A DNA stretch of 19,789 nucleotides from Candidatus Omnitrophota bacterium (GTDB lineage Bacteria; Omnitrophota; Gorgyraeia; Duberdicusellales; 4484-171), in the NCBI GenBank assembly GCA_003644405.1, contig QNCE01000014.1, positions 1 through 19,789 of the forward strand, written 5' to 3'. Under the pieces are notes generated by a model. That model ran no database searches. It was given only the letters and a program-made list of their open reading frames with translations, and was not told the DNA's origin. Below are positions 1 to 8,143 of the stretch, piece after piece. Position 1 is the stretch's first letter. Each line of letters begins with the position of its first letter. The position numbers and the translations under genes are program-made.

Positions 1-410
1 AAAGTAGTTGCTAACCCTACTATAAATTTAGTTTCTCTAAACGGGAAGCCTCATTCTTTATACGAACTTACCCTTCATCCTTATTTAGTGCTTATGTTTT
101 GGACTAGTTGGTGCTATTTTTGTAAGGCAACCCTCAAGAATATAAACGAGAATATAAATAGGATGTACCAAAGGTACATATATTCTTTATAAATCTGGGA
201 GAGAAGGCTTCTATGGTAAAGAATTTTATCGATGAATTAGCTCTCAATTCTTACATAAGAAAAAACATTCTCCTTGATCGAAAGGGAATGTTGGCAAAGG
301 AGTTTAAGATTATAGGAGTACCAACCTTTATATTCTTTAAAAACGGAGAAGAAGTTTACAGAGCCCATACCTTTAGTAACAAACTTCTAAGGGAGGTGTT
401 TGGTGAGTAA
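1..410 (+). pseudogene. Thioredoxin-like (TlpA/ResA-type) protein, 5' truncated by the window and frame-disrupted
   Basis: This is a thiol-disulfide oxidoreductase fold protein whose start lies before the window. Frame 1 (1-192) reads through a central strand into the active-site motif W-C-Y-F-C-K (Cys codons at 112 and 121) and a following helix, then stops at TAA 190-192. The rest of the fold continues in frame 3 from 162 to the TAA at 408-410: a strand reading IFFINLGEK, a helix, then the cis-Pro loop GVPTF and the FFKNGEEV strand-turn typical of thioredoxins. The two halves match one protein if one base is missing between about 162 and 189. An ATG at 213 lies inside the fold and is unlikely to start a real protein. 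Family members usually reduce disulfides outside the cytoplasm, but the N-terminus that would show a signal peptide is not visible. Whether this is a true mutation or a sequence error is open. Confidence 0.7.
391..396 (+). promoter_or_regulatory. Ribosome binding site of the pncB-pncA fusion
   Basis: GGGAGG lies 6 nt before GTG 403 and only 3 nt before TTG 400. The spacing favours GTG 403 as the start. The site is inside the 3' end of the thioredoxin-like gene. Confidence 0.65.
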
Positions 411-2370
411 TCACAGTTTGGTAGTTGACCTTTATCAACTTACTATGGGACAAGTATATTTTAAGTATAAAAGGAATACTCAAGCCAGTTTCAATCTTTT
501 TATTCGTTCTCCCAGAAGGCCATTTTATGTAGCTTGTGGAATAGATGATGCACTTCAAGCTTTAGAGAATTTTAAATTTACCCAAGCAGATATAGATTAT
601 CTTAGAAGTTTGGGAATGTTTGATGAAGCCTTTCTTAAATATTTAGAAAGCTTTCGGTTTAAAGGAACAGTATGGGCTGTTTCTGAGCCAGAGATAATTT
701 TTGCTCCCGAACCTATCTTGCGAGTTACAGCTGATATAGTTGAAGCTCAAATAGTAGAGAGCACCCTTCTAAATAAGATAAATCTAGCTACTACTTTAGC
801 AACAAAGGCGGCGAGAGTAGTTTTATCAGCAAAAGGTAAAGGAGTCTATGATTTTTCTTTACGGCGTACTCAAGGAATAGAAGGGGCTTTAGCTTGTGCT
901 AAATATTCTTATATGGTAGGGGTTAAAGGGACATCTTTTTGTTTGGCTGGTAAAATTTACAAGATTCCTGTAGTAGGGACTATGGCTCATTCTTATGTGA
1001 TGAGTTTTGACCGGGAAGTAGAGAGTTTTTTAAATTTTGCTAAAGAATTTCCTACAAAAACTGTCCTTCTTATAGATACTTACGATGTAAAGAAAGGAGC
1101 TCTTTCAGCAATAAGAGTAGCTAAGTTTTTAAAACGTAGGGGCATAGATTTAGTAGGAATACGTCTAGATAGCGGAGATTTAGGAAGGGATGCCCGTTAT
1201 CTTAGAGAACTGTTAGATAAGGAAGGTTTTATTGATGTAATAATATTTGCCTCAGGAAATCTTGATGAGTATAAAATAAAGAAGTTAGTAGAGGAAAAAG
1301 CTCCTATCGATGCTTTTGGGGTGGGGACAAATATGGGATGTTCTTCTGATTTGCCTTTTACTGATGTTATCTACAAATTAGGAGAAATAAAAGAGAAAGG
1401 CTCAAGTTTCATTCCTGCTATGAAACTCAGTGAGGGTAAAACTACCTATCCTGGACGCAAGCAAATCTTTAGAGAGTTCGATAAAGAAGGAAAAATGATT
1501 GGTGATTGGTTGGGACTGGACAATGAAACCTCTAAAGGTAAGAAGCTTTTTAGAAAGGTAATGGAAAAAGGAAAGAGAATCTATCGAGAAAAAAACCTTG
1601 AAGAGAAGAAAAAAATATTTCTTCAGAAGCTTTCGTCTGTCCCTAGTTATCTGAAAGAGATAGATTCTTCTAGTAGTTATCCAGTGAGGATTACAAAAAA
1701 ATTGCTTAATTTAACTACCACTTTAACAGAGCAGATAAAAAAGAGGATTGAGGAAAAGGTAGTTTTTTTAGATATTGATACTCAGGTCGATTTTCTAGAT
1801 AAAAAGGGCGCTCTTTATGTTCCTGGGGGAGATAAAATAATAAGAAATTTAAAGCTACTTACTAAATTTGCCTTTCAAAAAAATATTCTTATTCTCTCTT
1901 CTCAAGATACCCATCGAAAGGATGATCCTGAATTTAAAGAGTTCCCTCCCCATTGCATAAAAAATACTAAAGGGTATAAAAAAATAAAAGATACTCTTTT
2001 AAAGAAGTATAAAATTATTTCTTTCAGAAAAATTTACTCTCCTCAAGAATTAAGAAAAATAAAAGATTGCTATCCCCAAATTATTCTAGAAAAAAATATC
2101 CTTAACCTATTTTCTAATCCTAATACATTGAATCTTTTAGAGATTATGTTTCCGGAGAAGGTAGTAGTATATGGAGTAGTAACAGAATACTGTGTAAAGG
2201 AAGCAGTGGAAGGGCTATTGAAGAATGATTTTAAGGTAATTTTAGTAGAGGATGCCATTAAAGAGATTTCTAAGAAAGAAAAGGATAAGTTGTTCTCTAT
2301 ATGGAAAAAGAGAGGGGTAGAATTTACTACCACTAAAAAGATATTAAAAGAGTTAGGAGATATAAAATAA
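403..2370 (+). CDS. Bifunctional nicotinate phosphoribosyltransferase / nicotinamidase fusion
   Basis: This 655-residue protein joins two consecutive NAD-salvage enzymes. Residues about 1-440 are a nicotinate phosphoribosyltransferase (nicotinate + PRPP + ATP to NaMN). They open with VDLYQLTMGQ and carry SLRRTQG, the G-T-M-A-H-S motif with the phosphorylated His near residue 196, the DSGD motif near 256-259, and the late GVGTNM and PGRKQI motifs. Residues about 447-655 are an isochorismatase-fold nicotinamidase (nicotinamide to nicotinate + ammonia). Its D-x-Q-x-D-F motif has the catalytic Asp near 459, probable metal ligands are D502, H504 and H517, the candidate catalytic Lys in LEKN is near 564, and the nucleophile Cys in TEYCV is near 597. 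The frame is unbroken across the join. The GTG start overlaps the upstream stop by 8 nt. The fusion would pass nicotinate directly between sites. Domain assignments are firm; activity of both halves is inferred from conserved residues. Confidence 0.93.
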   Translation: MSNHSLVVDLYQLTMGQVYFKYKRNTQASFNLFIRSPRRPFYVACGIDDALQALENFKFTQADIDYLRSLGMFDEAFLKYLESFRFKGTVWAVSEPEIIFAPEPILRVTADIVEAQIVESTLLNKINLATTLATKAARVVLSAKGKGVYDFSLRRTQGIEGALACAKYSYMVGVKGTSFCLAGKIYKIPVVGTMAHSYVMSFDREVESFLNFAKEFPTKTVLLIDTYDVKKGALSAIRVAKFLKRRGIDLVGIRLDSGDLGRDARYLRELLDKEGFIDVIIFASGNLDEYKIKKLVEEKAPIDAFGVGTNMGCSSDLPFTDVIYKLGEIKEKGSSFIPAMKLSEGKTTYPGRKQIFREFDKEGKMIGDWLGLDNETSKGKKLFRKVMEKGKRIYREKNLEEKKKIFLQKLSSVPSYLKEIDSSSSYPVRITKKLLNLTTTLTEQIKKRIEEKVVFLDIDTQVDFLDKKGALYVPGGDKIIRNLKLLTKFAFQKNILILSSQDTHRKDDPEFKEFPPHCIKNTKGYKKIKDTLLKKYKIISFRKIYSPQELRKIKDCYPQIILEKNILNLFSNPNTLNLLEIMFPEKVVVYGVVTEYCVKEAVEGLLKNDFKVILVEDAIKEISKKEKDKLFSIWKKRGVEFTTTKKILKELGDIK

Positions 2371-2377
2371 TACCTTT

Positions 2378-2394
2378 CCAAGTAGTTCTCTTGG
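2378..2394 (+). other. Weak stem-loop after the fusion gene, possible end of block 1 transcript
   Basis: CCAAG and CTTGG can pair as a 5-bp stem around a 7-nt loop, starting 8 nt after the stop codon. No U-run follows, so it is a poor match to an intrinsic terminator. It is the only hairpin candidate I see between the two transcription blocks. Confidence 0.25.
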
Positions 2395-2433
2395 GCAATA
2401 ATTAAACATGAATAAATTTAGTTTGGCATCTTA

Positions 2434-2462
2434 TTGACATATATTACTTTTTATGCTATTGT
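2434..2462 (+). promoter_or_regulatory. Sigma-70-type promoter for the proC-kptA gene block
   Basis: A perfect -35 box TTGACA (2434-2439) is followed by a 17-nt spacer and a -10 box TATTGT (2457-2462, 4 of 6 consensus bases). The ATG of proC is at 2474, so a start site about 7 nt after the -10 box would leave only a 4-5 nt leader. No Shine-Dalgarno sequence is visible before that ATG, which fits a leaderless or near-leaderless mRNA. Confidence 0.7.
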
Positions 2463-2473
2463 AAGCGAGCTTT

Positions 2474-3274
2474 ATGAGAAGAGAAAAGACAGTAGGAATA
2501 ATTGGTTTTGGTAATATGGGTTCTGCAATAAGCGAAGGGCTTCTTTTTAAAGAATGGAGAGTATACGTTTATGATAGGAATAAGAGAAAGCTAAGAGAGA
2601 AAAAAAAGTATTTTGTCTCTCCTAGCACAGATCACTTAATACAGTACTCACCGTATATAATTATTGCTGTAAAGCCTCAAGATATTCCTGCGCTTTTAGA
2701 AGAAATAAAAGAAGGAGTATTAATTCATAGACCTTTGGTTATTTCAATAGCTGCAGGGGTATCTATTAAATTTTTTGAGGAGAGACTGCCTAAGATTAAA
2801 ATAATTAGAGTGATGCCCAATCTAGCTGCTAAAAAAAGAGAGTCTATTTCTTTCATCTCCCCAGGAAGACTTGTTAGCTTAAAAGATATAGAGATAGCAA
2901 AGGAGATTTTTAAATGTATCGGTGAAGTAGTATTGATTAAAGAAAGCTTTTTAGACAAGGTTACAGCAATTTCTGGTAGTGGACCAGGTTATGTTTACTA
3001 TTTTATGGATACCTTATATAAAAGCGCACTTTCTTTGGGATTTAGCAGGATAGTTGCAATGAGAATGGTAAAAAAGACATTTTTAGGAGCAATTACTCTT
3101 ATTAAAGATAGTAGAGAGGATTTCTCTCTGTGGATAAAGAAAGTAGCTTCTCCAGGAGGAACCACTCAAGCAGCCTTAGATTTTTGGAAAAATTGCAAAT
3201 TAGAAAGGTTGGTTCGAAGAGGTATAAAGAAAGCTTATTTAAGAGCTAGACAGCTTAATTTAAAGAAAAAATAA
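2474..3274 (+). CDS. proC: Pyrroline-5-carboxylate reductase
   Basis: This enzyme catalyses the last step of proline synthesis, reducing 1-pyrroline-5-carboxylate to proline with NAD(P)H in the cytoplasm. The 266-residue length is normal for the family. The N-terminal Rossmann motif G-F-G-N-M-G is at 11-16. The strand ending in IIIAVKPQD and the RVMPN motif follow. The C-terminal dimerisation and substrate domain has the signature G-S-G-P-G-Y starting at residue 168 and S-P-G-G-T-T at 226-231. It is the first gene of a twelve-gene block, directly downstream of the promoter, and its ATG has no recognisable ribosome binding site. The next gene starts on the base after its stop. No glutamate kinase or glutamyl-phosphate reductase gene is in the window. 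Confidence 0.96.
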   Translation: MRREKTVGIIGFGNMGSAISEGLLFKEWRVYVYDRNKRKLREKKKYFVSPSTDHLIQYSPYIIIAVKPQDIPALLEEIKEGVLIHRPLVISIAAGVSIKFFEERLPKIKIIRVMPNLAAKKRESISFISPGRLVSLKDIEIAKEIFKCIGEVVLIKESFLDKVTAISGSGPGYVYYFMDTLYKSALSLGFSRIVAMRMVKKTFLGAITLIKDSREDFSLWIKKVASPGGTTQAALDFWKNCKLERLVRRGIKKAYLRARQLNLKKK

Positions 3275-4102
3275 ATGTTTTCTGAGTTAATAGGAAGTTT
3301 TTCTTTCCGATTCTATAGAAAGATAATTAGACAGCCCTTCAAGAGAAGTATTATATTTTTTATCTTATTTATATGTTTTATTAGTGCAATTGCCTCTTTT
3401 AAAGGAACGATAGTAATAAAAAGCAGTTTACCTAAAATAGTTTCTTGGATAGAAAATAACTTAAAGTATCTTTCTGATTTACCTTTTATAGAGATTAAGG
3501 AGGGTAAAATTATAACTCCTCAAGACACATATCTTAAAAAATGGAATGATAAATTTACTTTTATTATAGAACCCAATAAAGAAAAGGCAGGTGTTTTTCT
3601 TCAGGATTATTCTAATGTAGGAATTCTCACCCAAGAGCAGTTTTTCTTAAAGATTACAAAGCCTAGAGGAGCAGAAATAAAATCCTATAGTCTTACTAAT
3701 ATTAAATCTTTAAAAGTTTATCCTGTGAAAGATGGTATAAGATTTGTTACACCTAAAAACACATTTTTGCTTAATTCACACTCTGTGGAAAGATTCCTAA
3801 AAAAAATATCTGTATTTATTTATCCTATAATATTTTTATGGTTTCTATCTTGGTATGGAGTGAGTAAATCTTTGCATATCTTGATATTCAGTATCTTTTC
3901 TTTCTTAATAAATAATAAATTGAGTACCTCTCTTACTTATAAACAAATTTTGAGCATAGGTATTTATGCTATTATTCCAGTTACTCTTTTGGGGTTAATT
4001 AAAGATTTGATAGGTCTTCAAATTCCCATGTTTTGGTTTATTTATTCTTTAGTCTATATGGGATTTATCTATAGAGTAATAGAAAGAATCAAGGAGGAAT
4101 AG
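3275..4102 (+). CDS. DUF1189-like multi-pass membrane protein
   Basis: This 275-residue protein has no known function. One hydrophobic helix lies near residues 25-42. A soluble region of about 130 residues follows, predicted to be outside the membrane, with an L-P-x-I segment and the repeated pattern I-x-I-K-E-G-K-I-x-T-P. A C-terminal cluster of about four helices (roughly 178-195, 197-214, 224-243, 250-268) ends in a charged ERIKEE tail. This one-plus-four topology, and a helix reading YAIIPVTLLG, resemble DUF1189 proteins; I recognise the family by pattern only. Its ATG directly follows the proC stop, so translation is probably coupled. A role in envelope or membrane maintenance is possible, but neither the sequence nor the neighbours show it. 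Confidence 0.85.
   Translation: MFSELIGSFSFRFYRKIIRQPFKRSIIFFILFICFISAIASFKGTIVIKSSLPKIVSWIENNLKYLSDLPFIEIKEGKIITPQDTYLKKWNDKFTFIIEPNKEKAGVFLQDYSNVGILTQEQFFLKITKPRGAEIKSYSLTNIKSLKVYPVKDGIRFVTPKNTFLLNSHSVERFLKKISVFIYPIIFLWFLSWYGVSKSLHILIFSIFSFLINNKLSTSLTYKQILSIGIYAIIPVTLLGLIKDLIGLQIPMFWFIYSLVYMGFIYRVIERIKEE
4091..4097 (+). promoter_or_regulatory. Strong ribosome binding site of mtnP
   Basis: AAGGAGG, a full match to the anti-Shine-Dalgarno core, sits 5 nt before ATG 4103 and inside the end of the upstream membrane-protein gene. Confidence 0.75.
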
Positions 4103-4960
4103 ATGGAAAGAGTCGGAATAATTGGAGGAAGTGGGTTATATAAAATAGAGGGACTAAAGAGAAAAAAAGAAATTAGTTTAACTACTCCTTTTGGTAAACC
4201 GTCAGACAAGTTTATTCTGGCAGAGTTTCAAGGAAGAGAGGTAGTGTTTTTGCCTCGTCACGGAAGAAATCACAAAATTTCTCCCTCTACTATAAATTAC
4301 CGTGCTAATATTTATGGAATGAAAAAACTAGGTGTAGGTTGGATAATTTCTGTAAGTGCTTGTGGATCTTTAAAGGAGCATATTCAACCTTTAGATTTTG
4401 TTATTCCCCTTCAGTTTGTAGATAGGACTAATCAAGCACGCAAATATACTTTCTTTGATGAAGGGATAGTTGTGCACATAAGTTTTGCTCATCCTGTATG
4501 TGAATCTTTAGCAAAAAAACTAAAAGAAGGAGCCAAGAAGGTTGGGGTTAAACTTCACTATGGAGGTGTCTATCTTAACATGGAGGGGCCTCAGTTTTCT
4601 ACCTTAGCAGAATCAAATCTTTACCGCAGTTGGGGAATGGATATTATTGGGATGACCAACATGGCTGAGGCAAGGTTAGCACGGGAAGCAGAAATCTGCT
4701 ATGCAACTTTAGCAGCAGTTACTGACTATGACTGCTGGCATCCTTCTCACGATAGCGTTACTGCTCAGATGGTTATAGATAACCTTTTTAAGAATGTAGA
4801 GAATGCTAAAAAGATTTTAAAAGAAATTATTCCTTTGATAGAAAAGAAAAGAGAATGTAACTGTAAGCAAGCTTTAAAAGATGCAATCGTTACTCCTAAA
4901 AGAGCTATACCTCCTAAAAAGAAATTAGCTCTCAAGCCAATAATAGGGAAGTACCTATAA
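4103..4960 (+). CDS. mtnP: S-methyl-5'-thioadenosine phosphorylase
   Basis: This purine nucleoside phosphorylase-superfamily enzyme splits methylthioadenosine, a by-product of polyamine and other S-adenosylmethionine chemistry, into adenine and methylthioribose-1-phosphate. The phosphate-binding motif G-G-S-G-L-Y is at 8-13 and L-P-R-H-G-R-N-H follows. M-E-G-P-Q-F-S-T starts at residue 160, M-T-N-M-A-E-A at 184, and the base-binding segment T-D-Y-D-C-W-H comes after. The FST (not FET) form and TDYDCW favour methylthioadenosine phosphorylase over guanosine/inosine phosphorylase. A C-N-C pair near residue 253 resembles the CxC seen in some thermophilic and eukaryotic members. The protein is 285 residues, full length. 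No other methionine-salvage gene is in the window, so the fate of methylthioribose-1-phosphate here is unknown. Confidence 0.93.
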   Translation: MERVGIIGGSGLYKIEGLKRKKEISLTTPFGKPSDKFILAEFQGREVVFLPRHGRNHKISPSTINYRANIYGMKKLGVGWIISVSACGSLKEHIQPLDFVIPLQFVDRTNQARKYTFFDEGIVVHISFAHPVCESLAKKLKEGAKKVGVKLHYGGVYLNMEGPQFSTLAESNLYRSWGMDIIGMTNMAEARLAREAEICYATLAAVTDYDCWHPSHDSVTAQMVIDNLFKNVENAKKILKEIIPLIEKKRECNCKQALKDAIVTPKRAIPPKKKLALKPIIGKYL

Positions 4961-4970
4961 TAACAATAAT

Positions 4971-7730
4971 ATGAAAGAGAAAGACTATAAGGAAAAATTG
5001 AATCTTCCTAAAACTAATTTTTCTATGAGGGCTAATCTTACTTCTTTAGAGCCTCGTATTCTTCGGTTTTGGGAGGAAGTTGATATCTATAAAAAACTTC
5101 GTCAGAAAAATAAAGGAAAGCCTAAGTTCGTCCTTCATGATGGTCCTCCTTATGCCAATGGGCTTATTCATATTGGTCATGTTTTAAACAAAGTATTAAA
5201 GGATATAGTAATAAAATTTAAATTTATGCAAGGTTATGATTGCCCCTTTATCTGTGGATGGGATTGCCATGGTTTACCTGTAGAGCATCAGTTACTTAAG
5301 GAATTAAAGTTAACCAAACATGATGTGGATATTATAGACTTTCGTAAAAAAGCTGCTCAGTTCGCCTTAAAGTTTGTAGAATTACAAAAGAAAGATTTTA
5401 TAAGGCTAGGTTGTTTCAGCGATTGGTCCCATCCCTACCTTACTTTAGATAAGGAGTACGAATACTGGGTGATAAAGCTTTTAGAAGAACTGGTAAAGAG
5501 GGGTTATCTCTACAGGAAGATGAAACCAGTAAACTGGTGCTATAAGTGCGAAACAGCTTTAGCAGAAGCAGAGGTTGAATATCAAGAAAAGGAGTCCCAT
5601 TCTATATATTTTCTTTTTAAGGTTAAGCAACCTATTCCTTTATTTCCTTCTTATAAAGAAGTTTACTTTTTAGTATGGACTACTACTCCTTGGACTTTAA
5701 TTTCTAATGTAGGTGTGGCAGTTCATCCTAGATTTTCTTATGTTTTAGCTAAGTTAGAGGATAAGTTTGTCATTCTAGCTAAGGATCTTATTCCTTCCTT
5801 AGAGGAGACATTAAAAGTTTCTTTAAAAGTATTAAAGGAATTCGAGGGCAAAGAACTGGAATACGTAAAGTTGGAGCATCCCTTCTTAGATAGAGAATCT
5901 TTGGTGGTATTAGGAGGTTTTGTTTCCCGAGAAGAAGGAAGTGGTTGTGTTCATATTGCTCCTGGGCATGGTGAGGAAGATTTTTCTTTAGTGGAAACCT
6001 ACAACCTTCGAATAATAATGCCTGTAAATGAGAAGGGAATATTTACTGAGGAGGCAGAAGAATTTGCAGGTAAAAATATTGAAGAGGCAAGCTTGGAAGT
6101 GATAGAAAAACTTAGAGAAAAAAAATACCTTTTACTTCATCACAAAATAGTCCATTCTTATCCTCACTGCTGGCGGTGTAAAAATCCTATAATCTTTAGA
6201 GCTACCTCCCAATGGTTTTTAAAAATTGACCATTCCAATCTTCGTCAAGGAGTTCTTAAAGAAATAGAACGAGTGAAATGGATTCCCTCTTCAGGTTTAG
6301 AGAGGATGAAAGCAATGGTTGAGATTCGTCCCGATTGGTGTCTTTCTCGCCAAAGGCTTTGGGGGGTTCCTATCCCCGCAATAAAATGTCAGAACTGTAG
6401 AGAGGTAATTTTAGATGAAAAAGTAATTGAATTAACCAGTCAAGTATTTAGGGATAAAGGTTCCGACAGTTGGTTTACTTTAGAAGTTGAAAATTTTCTT
6501 CCTCCCAATTTTAGTTGCCCAAAATGCAAATCAAAAGAGTTTGTTAAAGAAGAAGATATTCTAGATGTTTGGTTTGAGTCAGGGGCTAGTTTTTTAGCAG
6601 TACTTAAGACGAATCCCGATTTATCTTTTCCTGCAGATATGTATTTGGAAGGAAGTGACCAGCATCGAGGTTGGTTTCAGGGTTCTCTTATTCCTTCCCA
6701 AGCAATTGTAGAGAGTGCTCCTTTTAAGTCTGTTCTTACTCACGGCTTTGTGGTAGATGGAGAGGGAAGAAAGATGTCTAAGTCTTTAGGAAATGTTATT
6801 TCTCCTCAAGAGATAATTAATCGCTATGGAGCGGAGATTTTAAGGTTATGGGTAGCCTCCAGCGATTACTCCGAAGATGTAAGGATTTCTTCCAAAATTT
6901 TAAATCAGCTTATAGATTTCTATCGGAAAGTAAGAAATACTATAAGATTTCTTTTAGGTAATCTCTATGATTTTTATCCTTCTCGAGATAAATTGTCTCT
7001 GTCTCAATTAGAAGAAGTGGATAGATTTATGCTTTCTTTTACTTCTTCAGTGTTTGAAGAGGTTTTGGCTTACTATGAAAGTTTTGCTTTTTATAAAGTG
7101 TGCCAAAAAGTTTATAACTTCTGTAATATTAGCCTTAGCTCTTTTTATCTTGACATTTTAAAAGATAGACTATATACTTATTCACCAAATTCAAGGGAAA
7201 GGAAATCTGCACAGAATGTTCTCTACTATATTTTAAGAGTCCTTATAAAGATGGTTGCTCCCATTTTAAGCTTTACCGCTGAAGAAGCACACCAGGTATT
7301 TTTAAATCAGGAGAACAGACAAATTTCTATATACCTTCATAACTTTAATGAAGATATTTTTCCTCATTATCGAGATAAGGAATTGGAGAAGAAATGGACA
7401 AAGATTTTATCTTTGAGAGACACAGTTCTTAAGAAGATAGAAAAGCAGAGAGAATCCCAGATTATAGGTAGTTCTCTGGAAGCAGAAGTAATCCTTAGTT
7501 TTCCTGAAAAGCAATATTCCTTTTATAAAGATTTAGATAATACTTTAAGAGAAGTTTTTATCGTCTCTAAGGTAGAAATAGTTAAAGGTGAGGAGAAAAT
7601 AGAGGTTAGAAGGGCTAAAGGTAAAAAGTGCCTCCGCTGTTGGAACTACAGGGAGGACGTTGGTATAGACGATAGTTACCCTGACATTTGTGGTAAATGT
7701 TTAAATGCCTTAAAGGAGGAGAGATTATGA
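4971..7730 (+). CDS. ileS: Isoleucyl-tRNA synthetase
   Basis: This class Ia synthetase charges tRNA-Ile with isoleucine. At 919 residues it is of normal bacterial length. The ATP-binding HIGH motif is at 67-70, preceded by P-P-Y-A-N-G, and KMSKS is at 601-605. The editing (CP1) domain includes the W-T-T-T-P-W-T motif and G-H-G-E-E-D. Zinc-type Cys pairs occur in CP1 (C-W-R-C, C-x2-C segments), and the C-terminal zinc finger has C-L-R-C-W and C-G-K-C near the end, typical of the bacterial enzyme. It begins 10 nt after mtnP with no clear ribosome binding site. Its TGA overlaps the ATG of the next gene. I see no T-box leader upstream. The ileS-zinc finger protein-lspA order is familiar from several bacterial phyla. 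Confidence 0.98.
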   Translation: MKEKDYKEKLNLPKTNFSMRANLTSLEPRILRFWEEVDIYKKLRQKNKGKPKFVLHDGPPYANGLIHIGHVLNKVLKDIVIKFKFMQGYDCPFICGWDCHGLPVEHQLLKELKLTKHDVDIIDFRKKAAQFALKFVELQKKDFIRLGCFSDWSHPYLTLDKEYEYWVIKLLEELVKRGYLYRKMKPVNWCYKCETALAEAEVEYQEKESHSIYFLFKVKQPIPLFPSYKEVYFLVWTTTPWTLISNVGVAVHPRFSYVLAKLEDKFVILAKDLIPSLEETLKVSLKVLKEFEGKELEYVKLEHPFLDRESLVVLGGFVSREEGSGCVHIAPGHGEEDFSLVETYNLRIIMPVNEKGIFTEEAEEFAGKNIEEASLEVIEKLREKKYLLLHHKIVHSYPHCWRCKNPIIFRATSQWFLKIDHSNLRQGVLKEIERVKWIPSSGLERMKAMVEIRPDWCLSRQRLWGVPIPAIKCQNCREVILDEKVIELTSQVFRDKGSDSWFTLEVENFLPPNFSCPKCKSKEFVKEEDILDVWFESGASFLAVLKTNPDLSFPADMYLEGSDQHRGWFQGSLIPSQAIVESAPFKSVLTHGFVVDGEGRKMSKSLGNVISPQEIINRYGAEILRLWVASSDYSEDVRISSKILNQLIDFYRKVRNTIRFLLGNLYDFYPSRDKLSLSQLEEVDRFMLSFTSSVFEEVLAYYESFAFYKVCQKVYNFCNISLSSFYLDILKDRLYTYSPNSRERKSAQNVLYYILRVLIKMVAPILSFTAEEAHQVFLNQENRQISIYLHNFNEDIFPHYRDKELEKKWTKILSLRDTVLKKIEKQRESQIIGSSLEAEVILSFPEKQYSFYKDLDNTLREVFIVSKVEIVKGEEKIEVRRAKGKKCLRCWNYREDVGIDDSYPDICGKCLNALKEERL
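7712..7719 (+). promoter_or_regulatory. Ribosome binding site fixing the start of the DksA-type gene
   Basis: AAAGGAGG lies 7 nt before ATG 7727, inside the last codons of ileS. This favours 7727 over the in-frame ATG at 7697, which is deep in ileS and has no such site. Confidence 0.8.
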
Positions 7731-8128
7731 GGTCAAAAAAACAAAGGTTTACAAAAAAAGAATTAAAAGCTTATCAGGAGAAACTTTTTAGCCTACGTGA
7801 TGAGATATTTTCTCAGATGAAGGATTTATCTCAAGATACCCTGATGAAGTCTCAAAAGGATATTTCCGGAGATATCTCAGGATATAGTATCCATATGGCC
7901 GATGTAGCCAGCGATAATTATGAGAGAGAATTTAACTTAGGTTTAGTTTCCAATGAAAGGAAACTTCTTATGGAAATAGATGAGGCTTTAAAGAGAATAG
8001 AGGAAAACAATTTTGGAGTATGCTTATATTGTAATAAGCCTATTGCCAAAAAAAGATTAAAAGCCATCCCCTATGCTCGCTGCTGCAAAAAATGTCAAGA
8101 GAAGTTAGAAAAGGAAGAAAGAGTATAA
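7727..8128 (+). CDS. TraR/DksA-type zinc-finger protein
   Basis: This 133-residue protein has the TraR/DksA layout: an N-terminal helical region likely to form a coiled-coil hairpin (about 8-95) and a C-terminal four-Cys zinc finger, C99-x2-C102-x17-C120-x2-C123, with the family phrase F-G-V-C-x-x-C-x-K-P-I. Family members bind the RNA polymerase secondary channel and modulate initiation, often with ppGpp. The hairpin-tip region here reads A-D-V-A-S-D, with two acidic residues four apart, not the D-x-x-D-x-A of E. coli DksA, so a ppGpp-partner role is uncertain. ATG 7727 overlaps the ileS stop (ATGA) and has a strong ribosome binding site. Members of this family commonly sit between ileS and lspA, as here. 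Confidence 0.9.
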   Translation: MRSKKQRFTKKELKAYQEKLFSLRDEIFSQMKDLSQDTLMKSQKDISGDISGYSIHMADVASDNYEREFNLGLVSNERKLLMEIDEALKRIEENNFGVCLYCNKPIAKKRLKAIPYARCCKKCQEKLEKEERV

Positions 8129-8143
8129 TCCTAATGGGGTAGT

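Noticed and set aside
213..410. A separate 65-residue protein starting at ATG 213
   Set aside because: It begins in the middle of the thioredoxin fold, and the frame is open further upstream with family-like sequence. It is the 3' half of the disrupted gene.
373..558. Open frames on the minus strand (also 2070-2381, 2725-2958, 9957-10286, 10597-10842, 14996-15181)
   Set aside because: Each lies mostly or wholly opposite a well-conserved + strand gene, has no recognisable domain and no plausible ribosome binding site context. They are shadows of the real genes.
7697..7726. Earlier ATG 7697 as the start of the DksA-type gene
   Set aside because: It would add ten residues that read through the ileS zinc-finger region, and the AAAGGAGG at 7712-7719 points to ATG 7727.
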